Positions 26,613-35,586 are shown, counted from the first letter of the stretch. The stretch is DNA of 58,068 bases from CAYREV01 sp964423345 (GCA_964423345.1 CAYREV010000017.1:1-58068); one strand, 5' to 3'. Notes: generated by a model not told the origin, from the sequence alone. Numbers and translations are program-made.

Positions 26613-26638
26613 GCCCCGGCAGACGCCGGGGCTTTTTT
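26613..26638 (+). terminator. Strong intrinsic terminator
   Basis: A perfect 8-bp GC-rich stem (GCCCCGGC at 26613-26620 with GCCGGGGC at 26625-26632), an AGAC loop and an immediate run of six T (26633-26638). It ends the outer-membrane protein transcript. It touches the stop codon of the convergent ppx gene, so it may also stop the minus-strand operon. Confidence 0.92.
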
Positions 26639-27545
26639 ATTGGTGGAGTATGGCCCCGTGCCTGATCCCACCGGTAGACACCATCAGTTCCGGTATGCCG
26701 AAATGTTCCATAAAAGTCTCCAGGATAATGACTCCCCCAAGAAAAACATCCGCCCTGCCCTTCATTAATTCGGGATACTCCCTCAACAACTCTTCCCAGG
26801 GTACCTTCCCTATTCTCCGGGACCAGTTCCGAACAGTATCAGCGTTCAACTTCATACCGTTAATCTCCTTCGCATCATCTTCTTTCAGACCCTTCACCAT
26901 ACATGCCAGTGAAGTAACCGTTCCGGCCACTCCCACGGTTATAGTCCTTTCCCCCAGGCTGAATGGATGCTTTCGGAGCAGTTCGTTAACGGACTCGGCA
27001 CATCGGGCTTTCTCCGCTTTCCCCGGCGGGTTCCCCTCCAGGTAGCGTTCGGTAAAGCGGACCGATCCCATATTCAGGGAATAACGGTCTTTCAATACCA
27101 TCCCTTTCCCCACAGCAATCTCGGTACTGCCCCCTCCGATATCCAGTACCGCTAAATCTCCCTCAAGTCCGGGCAAAACGCCGAGTGCTCCCTTATAGGT
27201 ATATTCCGCCTCCTCCTTTCCCGAAAGAATTCTGACTGCAAAACCTGTTTCCCTTTCAATACGCCTAAGAAATTCATCCCTGTTGGCCGCATCCCTGACG
27301 GCACTCGTTGCCGTGACCGAAACCTGCTCCACTTCCGGAAACCTTTCCTCCAGGGTCGACCGATAATTTGAAAGGGCATCTATTACGCCCTGCATGGATT
27401 CCGGGTGAAGGGTACCATCCCGGTCAACCCCTCGTCCCAGCCTGGGGGTATGCCGGCCTTCATAGCGTACCTTTAGCCGGCCGTTTTTATACTCCGCTAC
27501 CAGCAGCAATACAGTATTGGATCCTATATCAATGGCTGCTTTCAT
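26637..27545 (-). CDS. Ppx/GppA phosphatase family protein (exopolyphosphatase-like)
   Basis: A 302-residue protein of the ASKHA (actin/hexokinase) fold. It opens with the phosphate-1 loop AAIDIGSNTVLLLVAEYKNG, then VSVTATSAVRDAANRDEF and the phosphate-2 loop LAVLDIGGGSTEIAVG. It has only the two N-terminal domains typical of short Ppx/GppA proteins. These hydrolyse terminal phosphate from polyphosphate or pppGpp; short forms often favour short-chain polyP. It is the last gene of the minus-strand run, 8 bases after prmA. Confidence 0.88.
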   Translation of the reverse strand: MKAAIDIGSNTVLLLVAEYKNGRLKVRYEGRHTPRLGRGVDRDGTLHPESMQGVIDALSNYRSTLEERFPEVEQVSVTATSAVRDAANRDEFLRRIERETGFAVRILSGKEEAEYTYKGALGVLPGLEGDLAVLDIGGGSTEIAVGKGMVLKDRYSLNMGSVRFTERYLEGNPPGKAEKARCAESVNELLRKHPFSLGERTITVGVAGTVTSLACMVKGLKEDDAKEINGMKLNADTVRNWSRRIGKVPWEELLREYPELMKGRADVFLGGVIILETFMEHFGIPELMVSTGGIRHGAILHQ

Positions 27546-27553
27546 TTAATATG

Positions 27554-28390
27554 CTATTTCTTAAAATGGAGTGCGATCCATTCATTTTCCCTTTTCCTGT
27601 CTGCATAGTCAAGGCCCAACTGTTCCGACTTATTTTTTATCTGGCGCTCATCTTTTTGCAACAGTCCCGATACCAGCAAAGACCCACCCTCAGCCAGCTT
27701 CGAATTTAGTTTAGGCAACATATCCAGTATGGTATTCCGCTCAATATTGGCCATGATGAGATCAAACAGATCCGTGTCGGGGATCACCTTTTCCGAACCC
27801 TTCCTTACCTCTATCTTCCCTTCAACCCCATTAACTCGAATATTTTCACGCGTATTTTCTATACTCCATTCATCAATGTCAAAAGCAAAAACCCCTCCGG
27901 CGCCTATTTTGACAGCAGCAATAGACAGTATTCCCGTACCTGTGCCGGCGTCCAGTACCCGGGCGCCTGGATGAACAAGATCCGGCAAAAACTCAAGCAT
28001 AAGCCGTGTTGTCTCATGATATCCCGTGCCAAAAGACATTTTGGGATCTATTTCCAATAGTATGGCATCCGGGGGGATATCGGAGTCAGACCAGCTTGGC
28101 TTAACGAAGAAACGACCGACACGCAACGGCTCAATAGACTCCTCCCACTGTTCATTCCAGTTTTGTTCCGCGACCAGCTCTTCAGAAATGATGCGGCCGT
28201 CGCCGGGGAGCAGCTCCAGAATATCTTCAATGTGTTCTCTTTGCTTGCGGCCAAGCTGTTTTTCGGGAAGGTATGTAATCAGCTTTTGTTCCTGTTGTTC
28301 AAATGCATCAAATTCCAACTCCATCAATTCCGATATCAGAATCTCCTGGTGAACCTCATCGATTGAAATAACAATTTTGGTATAATTCAT
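27554..28390 (-). CDS. prmA: Ribosomal protein L11 methyltransferase PrmA
   Basis: A 278-residue enzyme from the ATG at 28390 (MNYTKIVISIDEVHQEILIS), preferred over an in-frame start 10 codons upstream. The N-terminal substrate-recognition domain (about 1-95) is followed by the SAM domain. That domain has DPKMSFGTGYHETTRLML, motif I VLDAGTGTGILSIAAVKIG and MANIERNTILDMLP. PrmA trimethylates L11 of the large ribosomal subunit. The gene sits between the M28 lipoprotein and ppx, with short gaps. Confidence 0.92.
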   Translation of the reverse strand: MNYTKIVISIDEVHQEILISELMELEFDAFEQQEQKLITYLPEKQLGRKQREHIEDILELLPGDGRIISEELVAEQNWNEQWEESIEPLRVGRFFVKPSWSDSDIPPDAILLEIDPKMSFGTGYHETTRLMLEFLPDLVHPGARVLDAGTGTGILSIAAVKIGAGGVFAFDIDEWSIENTRENIRVNGVEGKIEVRKGSEKVIPDTDLFDLIMANIERNTILDMLPKLNSKLAEGGSLLVSGLLQKDERQIKNKSEQLGLDYADRKRENEWIALHFKK

Positions 28391-28441
28391 CACCGCCTCG
28401 CGATTTTGGGAGAACAACATGCGGGGGAAACCGGGTGTATC

Positions 28442-29410
28442 TTATAACCTGTTGAACATAAGTTCTGCCATAACAACTCCCACAGCTTCAAGAGTCTTCC
28501 TGTCAATAATTTTCAAATTATCTTTATGGGTATGCCAGTAGGAGGCAAACTGAAGCTGTTCGGAATCGGGCTTATGGTGAATAATATCGATAGTGGGGAT
28601 ACCGACTATTCGATTGATCACTACATGGTCGTCAGAAATAAATACCCCCTCCCGGTCAATAAATATATCTCCGTACCCCTTCTCCGCTGCAATACTCCAA
28701 ATTTCGTTAACCAGTGCAGGTGCATATTGTAACGAATACTTCTCTTTGGGGAAAAGGGCCGATTTTCCACCTACCATGTCAAGCAGTATTCCAAAACGGG
28801 GGTTGTATCCTTGCACCGGCGGGTTGTTACTCCAGTACCGCGACCCCAGGAAGTAGCGTTCCAGGCTTCCTTCACGCCCATAATCCTCCCCATCGAACAG
28901 TATAATATCGATACCCACACCGGGATGCTTATTACTCATCAACCGGGCCAGCTCCAGCAGGACGGCAACGCCGCTGGCCCCGTCGTCCGCCCCCGGTATC
29001 GGTTTATCGGTATTCAGGGAGTCCTTATCAGCCCGGGGACGGGTATCCCAGTGAGCACACAACATCACCCGGTCTCTGTTTCCCGGATTAAAAGCGGCAA
29101 TGATGTTGGTAAGCTTCAGCGTTTCTCCCCCATATCCCTTATGGGTAAACTCCTGGGCAAATACATTTTTTTGCCCGGCATATTGCCTGAGTTTATTCAG
29201 CAGGTAGTCTTTAGTCAAACGGTGTCCCTCGGATCCCGGATTTCGAGGACCAAAACCCAACTGCCGTTCAACAAAATGGTAGGCGCTGTCGGCATTAAAA
29301 TCGGGCACCTCACGTCCCCTGTCCTTAAAATTAAGACGCTGCTCCTCGCTACAGGATGCTATCATCATTACCGACCATAAAAGCAGCAGGAAGGCTTTGC
29401 TAATTCTCAT
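28442..29410 (-). CDS. M28 family metallopeptidase / glutaminyl cyclase-like lipoprotein
   Basis: A 322-residue protein starting at the ATG at 29410, where a lipoprotein signal begins (MRISKAFLLLLWSVMMIASC). An in-frame start 32 codons upstream would lie deep in the SDR gene and is rejected. Metal-site blocks are LCAHWDTRPRAD, PGADDGASGVAVLLELAR, ILFDGEDYGREG and a C-terminal WHTHKDN. The RPxAD and GEDYG pattern is closest to glutaminyl-peptide cyclotransferase-like M28 proteins, so it either trims peptides or cyclises N-terminal Gln outside the cytoplasm. The first 11 bases overlap the SDR stop. Confidence 0.87.
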   Translation of the reverse strand: MRISKAFLLLLWSVMMIASCSEEQRLNFKDRGREVPDFNADSAYHFVERQLGFGPRNPGSEGHRLTKDYLLNKLRQYAGQKNVFAQEFTHKGYGGETLKLTNIIAAFNPGNRDRVMLCAHWDTRPRADKDSLNTDKPIPGADDGASGVAVLLELARLMSNKHPGVGIDIILFDGEDYGREGSLERYFLGSRYWSNNPPVQGYNPRFGILLDMVGGKSALFPKEKYSLQYAPALVNEIWSIAAEKGYGDIFIDREGVFISDDHVVINRIVGIPTIDIIHHKPDSEQLQFASYWHTHKDNLKIIDRKTLEAVGVVMAELMFNRL

Positions 29411-30170
29411 CTCGGGCCACCATGCTTGATGACGACTGGTCGACCGGAAATACAATGGTATCCATAATATTGACGTGGGCCGGGCGGTTTGCTGCAAAAT
29501 ATACAATTTCGGCTATGTCCACAGCTGTCAATGGCTCCATACCCATGTACACCTGGGAAGCACGTTCTTTGTCCCCCTCATAACGGACCTCGCTAAATTC
29601 TGTTTCCACCAGTCCGGGCGAAACCATGCTTACCCTTATGCTGGTGCCATGCAGGTCTTTTTTAGTTGCCTCGGTGATCGCTTTGACTGCATGTTTGGTA
29701 GCGCAATAGACGGATCCGCCTGCATAGGATTCATGGCCTGCAATGGAACCGATATTTATAATATGCCCCATATCCCTCTCTTTCATTGTCGGGGTCACCA
29801 TCCGGGTCATATTCAGTACTCCCTTTATATTGGTGTCGATCATGGTGTCCCAGTCTTCAAATGAGGCTTCATATACTGCATCCACCCCTTTGGCAAGGCC
29901 GGCGTTATTCACGAGGATATCCACCGGTTTGACCAGCGTCTCCAGAAATTCTCCGCAGTCGTCACGGTCTCTTATATCGAAGGCCCCGACTTCCACTTTG
30001 ACGCCGTGATTGTCCTCCAGTTCCTGCTTGAGTTCTACCAGTTTTTCCTCACGCCGGGCGATAAGAGCAAGGTGGCATCCTCCCGAAGCAAATAATTCAG
30101 CACACGCCCTTCCGATACCGGCAGTGGCCCCTGTAATCACGGCCAGCTTCTCTTTTATCCTTTTTTTCAT
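29400..30170 (-). CDS. SDR family NAD(P)-dependent oxidoreductase, YdfG-like
   Basis: A 256-residue classical short-chain dehydrogenase. The coenzyme loop is AVITGATAGIGRACAELFA, then LVNNAGLAKG and IGSIAGHESYAGGSVYCATK. The active-site Tyr and Lys are in YCATK, with Ser in the IGSIAG strand. SPGLVETEFSEVRYEGDKER resembles YdfG (3-hydroxy acid/serine dehydrogenase, NADP-dependent). It sits between gatA (23-base gap) and the M28 gene, which it overlaps. Confidence 0.87.
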   Translation of the reverse strand: MKKRIKEKLAVITGATAGIGRACAELFASGGCHLALIARREEKLVELKQELEDNHGVKVEVGAFDIRDRDDCGEFLETLVKPVDILVNNAGLAKGVDAVYEASFEDWDTMIDTNIKGVLNMTRMVTPTMKERDMGHIINIGSIAGHESYAGGSVYCATKHAVKAITEATKKDLHGTSIRVSMVSPGLVETEFSEVRYEGDKERASQVYMGMEPLTAVDIAEIVYFAANRPAHVNIMDTIVFPVDQSSSSMVARDEN

Positions 30171-30193
30171 GGCAACCGACTTTTCGGTTAGTC

Positions 30194-31729
30194 TTAATGG
30201 TGCAATTGTTCCACCAGCCGGGCCGCATTAAGCATCTTACCTTCCTCAAATGCATCTGCCATAAACTGCATGCCATAGGGCAGCCCGTTGGAGTGGGTTC
30301 CGGCCGGTACGTTAATCGCACAGATGCCGGCCAGGTTGGCTGAGGTGGTATAAATATCATTCAGGTACATCTGTACCGGATCGTCTGCCTTATCACCCAG
30401 TTCAAATGCTGTAGTGGGTGCGGTAGGTGAAACAATCACATCCACTTTTTCAAAGGCTGTACTGAAATCCTGCTGAATCAAACGACGGACTTTCTGCGCT
30501 TTGGCATAGTAAGCATCATAGTAACCCGCACTAAGTACATAAGTTCCCAGCATGATTCTTCGTTTCACTTCGTCGCCGAACCCTTCCGTTCGGCTTTTCT
30601 TATATAGCCGTATCAGGGGGGTATCAAGATTTTCCCGCTTTCTGCTTAACTCTATCTTCTGTTCGCCGGTAGCATGCTCCATTTGCTCCTGGAGGGCCAT
30701 TTTCTCCTGATGCAGCTCTGTTTCAACATCCTCAATATCAGCCCGGTGTCCATAACGGATACCATCATACCTGGCCAGGTTACTGGAGGCTTCGGCCGTA
30801 GCCAGGATATAGTAGGTGGCAATACTGTATTTCATATGGGGCAGGTGGATGGGGACCAGCTCCACCCCCTCTTGTTCCAGCTCGTTCAGCTGCGCAGTAA
30901 TACCCTTACGAATTTCGTCATCCAGTCCCTCACCAAAATACTCTTCGGGCACACCGATGCGAATGTTTGAGTTGGGATCTTTTACGAATTCATTGTAATC
31001 CGGCACAGCCCGGCTGGAAGAGGTATTGTCATTGGGGTCATGGCCGGCAATGACCTCCAGGATGGAAGCGGCATCGCTTACCGAGTTTGTGATGGGTCCG
31101 ATACAATCGAAGGAAGAAGCGAATGCCACAAGGCCGTGCCTTGAAACGCGACCGTACGTAGGCTTCAACCCCACTACCCCGCAGTAGGAAGCCGGCTGAC
31201 GTATGGACCCCCCGGTATCGGTCCCCAGCGATGCTGTACAGAATTCTGCTGCCACAGCGGCAGCACTGCCTCCGGAAGAACCGCCGGTAACCCGGGAATG
31301 GTCATGTGGATTTTTAGCGGGACCGTATATGGAATTTTCCGTTGATGAGCCCATGGCGAACTCATCCATATTCAGCCGGCCCAACAGAAGGGCATCTTCC
31401 GTTTTCAAACGCTCTATCGCAGTCGCATTATAAACACTTTCAAAATTTTCCAGCATCTGCGAGGCACAGCTGACCTTGAGGCCCTTCTCACACAAGATAT
31501 CCTTGATACCCACAGCCATGCCCGCCAGTTTGCCGGCCGTGCCCTCCTCTATTTTCTGCTGGATATTGCGGGCCTGCTCCAGCACCCGCTCCCGGTCGTA
31601 ATCAACAACCGCATTAACCTCTGAATTTTCCTTATCAATGGTTTCGAGGTAATGTTCAGCGATGTCGGGCAATGTCGCATCTCCTGCCTGCAAGGCAGTA
31701 CGAATTTCATTAAAATCTCGGAAATTCAA
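30194..31729 (-). CDS. gatA: Asp-tRNA(Asn)/Glu-tRNA(Gln) amidotransferase subunit A
   Basis: A 511-residue amidase-signature enzyme that releases ammonia from Gln to amidate misacylated Glu-tRNA(Gln) or Asp-tRNA(Asn). The Ser-cisSer-Lys triad is visible: Lys in VGIKDILCEKG, the Ser pair in VTGGSSGGSAAAVA, and LGTDTGGSIRQPASYCG. VGLKPTYGRVSRHGLVAFAS and GDKADDPVQMYLNDIYTTSA are GatA-specific. gatB and gatC are not in this window. The start is 9 bases after the tatA stop. Confidence 0.95.
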   Translation of the reverse strand: MNFRDFNEIRTALQAGDATLPDIAEHYLETIDKENSEVNAVVDYDRERVLEQARNIQQKIEEGTAGKLAGMAVGIKDILCEKGLKVSCASQMLENFESVYNATAIERLKTEDALLLGRLNMDEFAMGSSTENSIYGPAKNPHDHSRVTGGSSGGSAAAVAAEFCTASLGTDTGGSIRQPASYCGVVGLKPTYGRVSRHGLVAFASSFDCIGPITNSVSDAASILEVIAGHDPNDNTSSSRAVPDYNEFVKDPNSNIRIGVPEEYFGEGLDDEIRKGITAQLNELEQEGVELVPIHLPHMKYSIATYYILATAEASSNLARYDGIRYGHRADIEDVETELHQEKMALQEQMEHATGEQKIELSRKRENLDTPLIRLYKKSRTEGFGDEVKRRIMLGTYVLSAGYYDAYYAKAQKVRRLIQQDFSTAFEKVDVIVSPTAPTTAFELGDKADDPVQMYLNDIYTTSANLAGICAINVPAGTHSNGLPYGMQFMADAFEEGKMLNAARLVEQLHH

Positions 31730-31738
31730 AAAATAGAA

Positions 31739-31972
31739 CTACTTTTGAGTTGTCTGTTCCTGTGATTCATCAGACTGGGCCGAATCAGAAGAGCCATATC
31801 CTTCTTTTTCTCCCTTTTCAATCTCCTTTTTTATTTCGTCGGATGCTTTTCTGAATTCGTTTATACCCTGGCCGATGCCTCGTGCCAATTCAGGTATTCT
31901 TTTTGCCCCGAAAAAGAGCAATACAACCAGCAATACTATAAGAACTTCAGGAACTCCAATACCACCAAACAT
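31739..31972 (-). CDS. tatA: Sec-independent protein translocase TatA/TatE family subunit
   Basis: A 77-residue protein with one N-terminal membrane helix (PEVLIVLLVVLLFFGAKR) followed by the amphipathic helix IPELARGIGQGINEFRKASD and a charged tail. The FFGAKRIPELARGIG motif is the TatA hallmark. It forms the pore-like ring that moves folded proteins across the inner membrane together with TatC, which is not present here. It heads the six-gene minus-strand run to ppx. Confidence 0.93.
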   Translation of the reverse strand: MFGGIGVPEVLIVLLVVLLFFGAKRIPELARGIGQGINEFRKASDEIKKEIEKGEKEGYGSSDSAQSDESQEQTTQK

Positions 31973-32054
31973 ATAATAATCCTCTTTTTACTTTGTTTAT
32001 AATGAAGATGCGACAAGATAAGAATTATTTATCAGATCTTTGAGTTGTAATAAT

Positions 32055-32068
32055 GTAAATTAATTTAC
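32055..32068. promoter_or_regulatory. 14-bp perfect palindrome in the tatA/DUF2795 divergent region
   Basis: GTAAATTAATTTAC reads identically on both strands. A second perfect palindrome, GTTTTATAAAAC, lies at 32107-32118. Both are in the 185-base gap between divergent tatA and the DUF2795 gene. They are plausible operators or promoter-proximal sites, but AT-rich DNA gives such palindromes by chance. Confidence 0.25.
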
Positions 32069-32157
32069 TTTTATCTTAGTTTTACTTGAATTTTATGCAA
32101 CAAACCGTTTTATAAAACTAAGAACAATTAAAGAATTAACTATCAAGAACTTTTTTT

Positions 32158-32412
32158 ATGATTTGGACAGTTGAACTGGCTGCAGCGTTAGATGACGCTC
32201 CTTTCCCAGCTACACGTGAAGAATTAATTGAATGGGCAGAACGGAATGGGCTGTCACAACAGGTAATAGACAACCTTTATGAGTTGGATGAGATTGAAGA
32301 GGGAGAGGATATGATTTATGAAGGGATTGAGGATATCTGGCCCGACTACATTCGTAAAGAAGACTTCTTTCATAATGAGGAAGATGAAGGATTTGACTAC
32401 GATGACGTATAA
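32158..32412 (+). CDS. DUF2795 domain-containing small acidic protein
   Basis: An 84-residue protein with the family core MIWTVELAAALDDAPFPATR, EELIEWAERNG and QQVIDNLYELDE, then IWPDYIRKEDFFHNEED. DUF2795 is a short helical domain of unknown function found in Bacteroidota/Chlorobi and actinobacteria. The second half is extremely acidic (EEGEDMIYEGIED; EDEGFDYDDV). The gene is monocistronic, with an AT-rich promoter region and its own terminator, suggesting abundant independent expression. Confidence 0.85.
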   Translation: MIWTVELAAALDDAPFPATREELIEWAERNGLSQQVIDNLYELDEIEEGEDMIYEGIEDIWPDYIRKEDFFHNEEDEGFDYDDV

Positions 32413-32445
32413 TTCATAAATTTGAAGAGATCAGATTATCATAGG

Positions 32446-32479
32446 CGGTTGTTCTGTGTTTTCAGAGCAACCGTTTTTT
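32446..32479 (+). terminator. Intrinsic terminator after the DUF2795 gene
   Basis: An 11-bp stem (CGGTTGTTCTG at 32446-32456 with CAGAGCAACCG at 32463-32473, one G-U pair), a 6-nt loop and six T at 32474-32479. Confidence 0.9.
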
Positions 32480-32510
32480 ATGAATATGCCCTAATTTCCA
32501 GCCCTGAAAA

Positions 32511-34937
32511 TTGAAAAATAAAACCTCACTTACACTCCTGCCTATACTCGCTCTCCTATTTTGTACGGGGATTTACCCGGTATTTGGCCAAGACGAAGGT
32601 CAGGAAACCGTTACACAGAGCGAAACAGATCGAGAAGTTGTGCGAGCAGTTCGCTTTGTGGGCAACAGCCATGTTAAAGACAATACCCTGGAGACACTGG
32701 TAAGGACTCAGACCAACAGGGAGTTTCTGGGCATACCTCGTTTTACCCCCTGGTATTTTCTTCACAAGCTGACGGGCCGTTTCGGAGAACCACCCCAGCT
32801 ACTGGACCGCCAGACGGTAACTACCGACATGGAGCGCATCAAAAGATACTACGAGACTATTGGGTTTTTTGAAGCGGCAGTAGACACCAATATTGTGGAG
32901 TTTGAAGAGGGTAAAATTGAGGTTTCCTTCCTCATACAGGAGGGATTGCGGTCTTATATCCGTACACTGGGCTATGCAGGGATGCCCAATTTTAAAGACA
33001 GTACCGAGATCCGTCGATTTTACAAGGAGAGTGACCTTCGCCGTGAACAAGTCAGTGACAGCACTTATCGTGTAAACCGCCCCTACTCTGAAAATGCCCT
33101 GAATAAAGAACGAAACCGCCTCATACAGTTTCTCAAAAACAACGGCTATGCCGCCGTTCAACGCGACTCCGTTCTTGCCCAGATCAGACGTTCGGAAGAG
33201 AACCGTCAGGAGTTGGATATATTATTCGTAATCCGGTCGGGCGAGCAGTATACCTTTGGTGACCTGTTCATAAATCTTGCCGGGCCTGACAATCAGTTTG
33301 ACTATAACCAGCGCGACACCCTGAGCGGGCGTCCCTATACCCGTTCCGATACTACTAAAATATTCCTGCAGAAGGAGTCGTCTGCCCAAAGCCGTTTCAG
33401 CCTGCTTACCGATCAGATACTATTTGAGCCGGGTCAGTTGTTTGACAACTCCCTGTATACCCGTTCCATCAACGAATTCCAAAACCTGGGAATGTTAACG
33501 GTAAGGCAGTTCGGGCTGAGCGAAGATGGATCACTTCCCGACTACTCCAAAGAGGAAATTCCGGTTTCTTTCACGCTCCAAACCCTGCCTCGCCATTCTG
33601 TCAACTTCAACCTCTTCGGTATGAAAAGGTATGGCTTCGGCTCGGGCGCAGGCGTAAACTATACCAACAACAATCTTTTTGGAAGAGCAGAAAACCTGCA
33701 GGTCGGGGTAAACGGAAGTTTCGAATATGTCCGGGCAGAAACCATTAGAAACATAGCTCATGCCGACACCTCCCAACAATCGTTTAACAGCCGGGTATTC
33801 CAGAGTTTTGAAACACGGGCCGAATATTCGCTGCCTCGACTTATATTTCCTTTTGCAGCTCTTGACGACCAAATATTTTTCAGCAATGCCAGAACCCGTT
33901 ATGCGCTGTCGTTCAGCAGATCCAACCAGCTGCTGTTCGATATTAATTCAGATACACGATTTAACCTGCGCTATGAAGTGCGACATAACGATCGGTTCTC
34001 AAGTTTTCTGGACCTCTTTGAGCTGAACCTGCTGGATACCAATCCCTCCCCCCAGTTCAGGCAGGCCCTGCGAGATGAGTTCGGCGAGGGTTCATTTGAG
34101 CTTCAACAAGTGCTTGAAGATTTTCGTCCCCAGGTCAACTCACTGTTAAGATATACGTTCAGAAGTCGCAACACGGATATAATCAAACGGAACTACGGCC
34201 ATTTCAGCGAGTACTCCATTGCAGTGGGAGGCAACCTTCCCTACCTGGTCGACCGCTATGTTATTACTCCCGACACGGTAGAAACAAACCTGCCCTCTCC
34301 GGTAAGTATCAGTAAAAACAGCCTGGCCTACAGCCGTTTTGTCAAGGGTACTGCCGATTACCGAAGGTATATACCTGTATCCAATACCGCGGTTTTTGCA
34401 TATCGAGGTTTCCTGGGCCTGGCCTACCCTTACGGTCGCAGCACGTCCATACCCCTTAACCAGCGATTCTATGCCGGCGGCAGCAACGACATCCGGGGAT
34501 GGGACATATACAGCCTGGGGCCCGGTAGCATACCGATTGACGACGTAGTGATAAACGGGGGACAAATTAAACTGCTGGCGCAGGTAGAGGCACGGCAGAT
34601 CTTCATTGAAAATTTTATCTCCGCCAACTGGATTGCCGCCTGGTTCACGGATGCTGGAAACATATGGTACGGTCCCCGAACAGATTTTACCACCTCTCCG
34701 ACATCCGCAACAGGTGGATTGACCGCCGGCGAACAAGGGAGCATCCTGCGAAAAGGCAAGTTCTTCTTCGATGAATTCTATAAACAAATAGGGGTCGGAT
34801 CGGGAGTTGGGCTTCGGCTCGACTGGGACTATGTAGTGGTCCGATTTGATTTTGCATTTAGAGTTCATGACCTGCAACGGGGTTGGTTTAACAACAATAA
34901 ATTATACTTCAGCTTCGGCATTGGTCATTCATTCTGA
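32511..34937 (+). CDS. BamA/TamA family outer-membrane protein (POTRA plus surface-antigen barrel)
   Basis: An 808-residue protein starting at a TTG (32511). The signal peptide MKNKTSLTLLPILALLFC begins there, an in-frame upstream stop is close, and no ATG fits. POTRA-type repeats cover about 38-270, beginning with VVRAVRFVGNSHVKDNTLET. The C-terminal half is a 16-strand-type barrel, with NQRFYAGGSNDIRGWDIYSL (the conserved RG[F/W] loop) and a terminal aromatic (SFGIGHSF). Such proteins insert or translocate outer-membrane proteins or lipids. It looks more like a TamA-type paralogue than the housekeeping BamA, because skp/lpxD-type neighbours are absent. Confidence 0.82.
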   Translation: MKNKTSLTLLPILALLFCTGIYPVFGQDEGQETVTQSETDREVVRAVRFVGNSHVKDNTLETLVRTQTNREFLGIPRFTPWYFLHKLTGRFGEPPQLLDRQTVTTDMERIKRYYETIGFFEAAVDTNIVEFEEGKIEVSFLIQEGLRSYIRTLGYAGMPNFKDSTEIRRFYKESDLRREQVSDSTYRVNRPYSENALNKERNRLIQFLKNNGYAAVQRDSVLAQIRRSEENRQELDILFVIRSGEQYTFGDLFINLAGPDNQFDYNQRDTLSGRPYTRSDTTKIFLQKESSAQSRFSLLTDQILFEPGQLFDNSLYTRSINEFQNLGMLTVRQFGLSEDGSLPDYSKEEIPVSFTLQTLPRHSVNFNLFGMKRYGFGSGAGVNYTNNNLFGRAENLQVGVNGSFEYVRAETIRNIAHADTSQQSFNSRVFQSFETRAEYSLPRLIFPFAALDDQIFFSNARTRYALSFSRSNQLLFDINSDTRFNLRYEVRHNDRFSSFLDLFELNLLDTNPSPQFRQALRDEFGEGSFELQQVLEDFRPQVNSLLRYTFRSRNTDIIKRNYGHFSEYSIAVGGNLPYLVDRYVITPDTVETNLPSPVSISKNSLAYSRFVKGTADYRRYIPVSNTAVFAYRGFLGLAYPYGRSTSIPLNQRFYAGGSNDIRGWDIYSLGPGSIPIDDVVINGGQIKLLAQVEARQIFIENFISANWIAAWFTDAGNIWYGPRTDFTTSPTSATGGLTAGEQGSILRKGKFFFDEFYKQIGVGSGVGLRLDWDYVVVRFDFAFRVHDLQRGWFNNNKLYFSFGIGHSF

Positions 34938-35016
34938 TAATGTTATTGGATTTTATAACTGAATTCGAACATATTCAGAGTGAGTTTCCACAACTAAAGA
35001 ATTCAATCCATAGACC

Positions 35017-35568
35017 ATGCTTGGTTCACACCGTATCGAATCCTTGAAGAATAAGGGGAATATTATCTTCAACTCCCCTTTCCTGAAAAATCTGTCCACC
35101 GCCGAACGCTATAAATTCCTTCAGCTTTGCCACCGCCGAAAATACAAGGAAAATGAATTTATCTACTATCAGGGAGATCCAGGGACCGGCATGTATTTTA
35201 TCGAAGAAGGCAAGGTACAGTTGATTGTTGAACCGGAAGTCGATTCGGGTGAAGATGAGTATACCATTAAACTGGAGGCACCGGAAAGCTTCGGGGGATT
35301 ATCCATCGGCTATGAACTCAGAAGGATGTCAACCATCAAATGCATTACCGACTGTACCCTGCTGGGCTTTTTTAAACCTGATTTTGAAACGCTCAAAAAA
35401 CGCCATCCCGGCATCGGGGTCAAGTTTATGGAGACCCTGGCTATGCTCGCCCTGAAACAGCTGGATATATCTACCAAGGCCATACAGGAACTAACCACTA
35501 AATCCAAGGCCTATCAACTCCAGTTTGAGACCTACTACCAGGCAGAGGAAGAGAAAGAAACGCTTTAA
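35017..35568 (+). CDS. Lone cyclic nucleotide-binding domain protein (Crp/Fnr-type sensor without HTH)
   Basis: A 183-residue protein with one cNMP-binding fold at about 18-150. It runs SPFLKNLSTAERYKFLQLCH, then FIYYQGDPGTGMYFIEEGKV and FGGLSIGYELRRMSTIKC, ending in a helical tail. The phosphate-binding cassette is weak (ESFGGLSIGYELRR rather than GExAL...RxA), so ligand binding is uncertain. No helix-turn-helix follows; the last 40 residues are a charged helix. It may act by protein-protein contact. The rlmD gene starts 18 bases downstream. Confidence 0.8.
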   Translation: MLGSHRIESLKNKGNIIFNSPFLKNLSTAERYKFLQLCHRRKYKENEFIYYQGDPGTGMYFIEEGKVQLIVEPEVDSGEDEYTIKLEAPESFGGLSIGYELRRMSTIKCITDCTLLGFFKPDFETLKKRHPGIGVKFMETLAMLALKQLDISTKAIQELTTKSKAYQLQFETYYQAEEEKETL

Positions 35569-35586
35569 AAGCAGTATTACCCAAGC

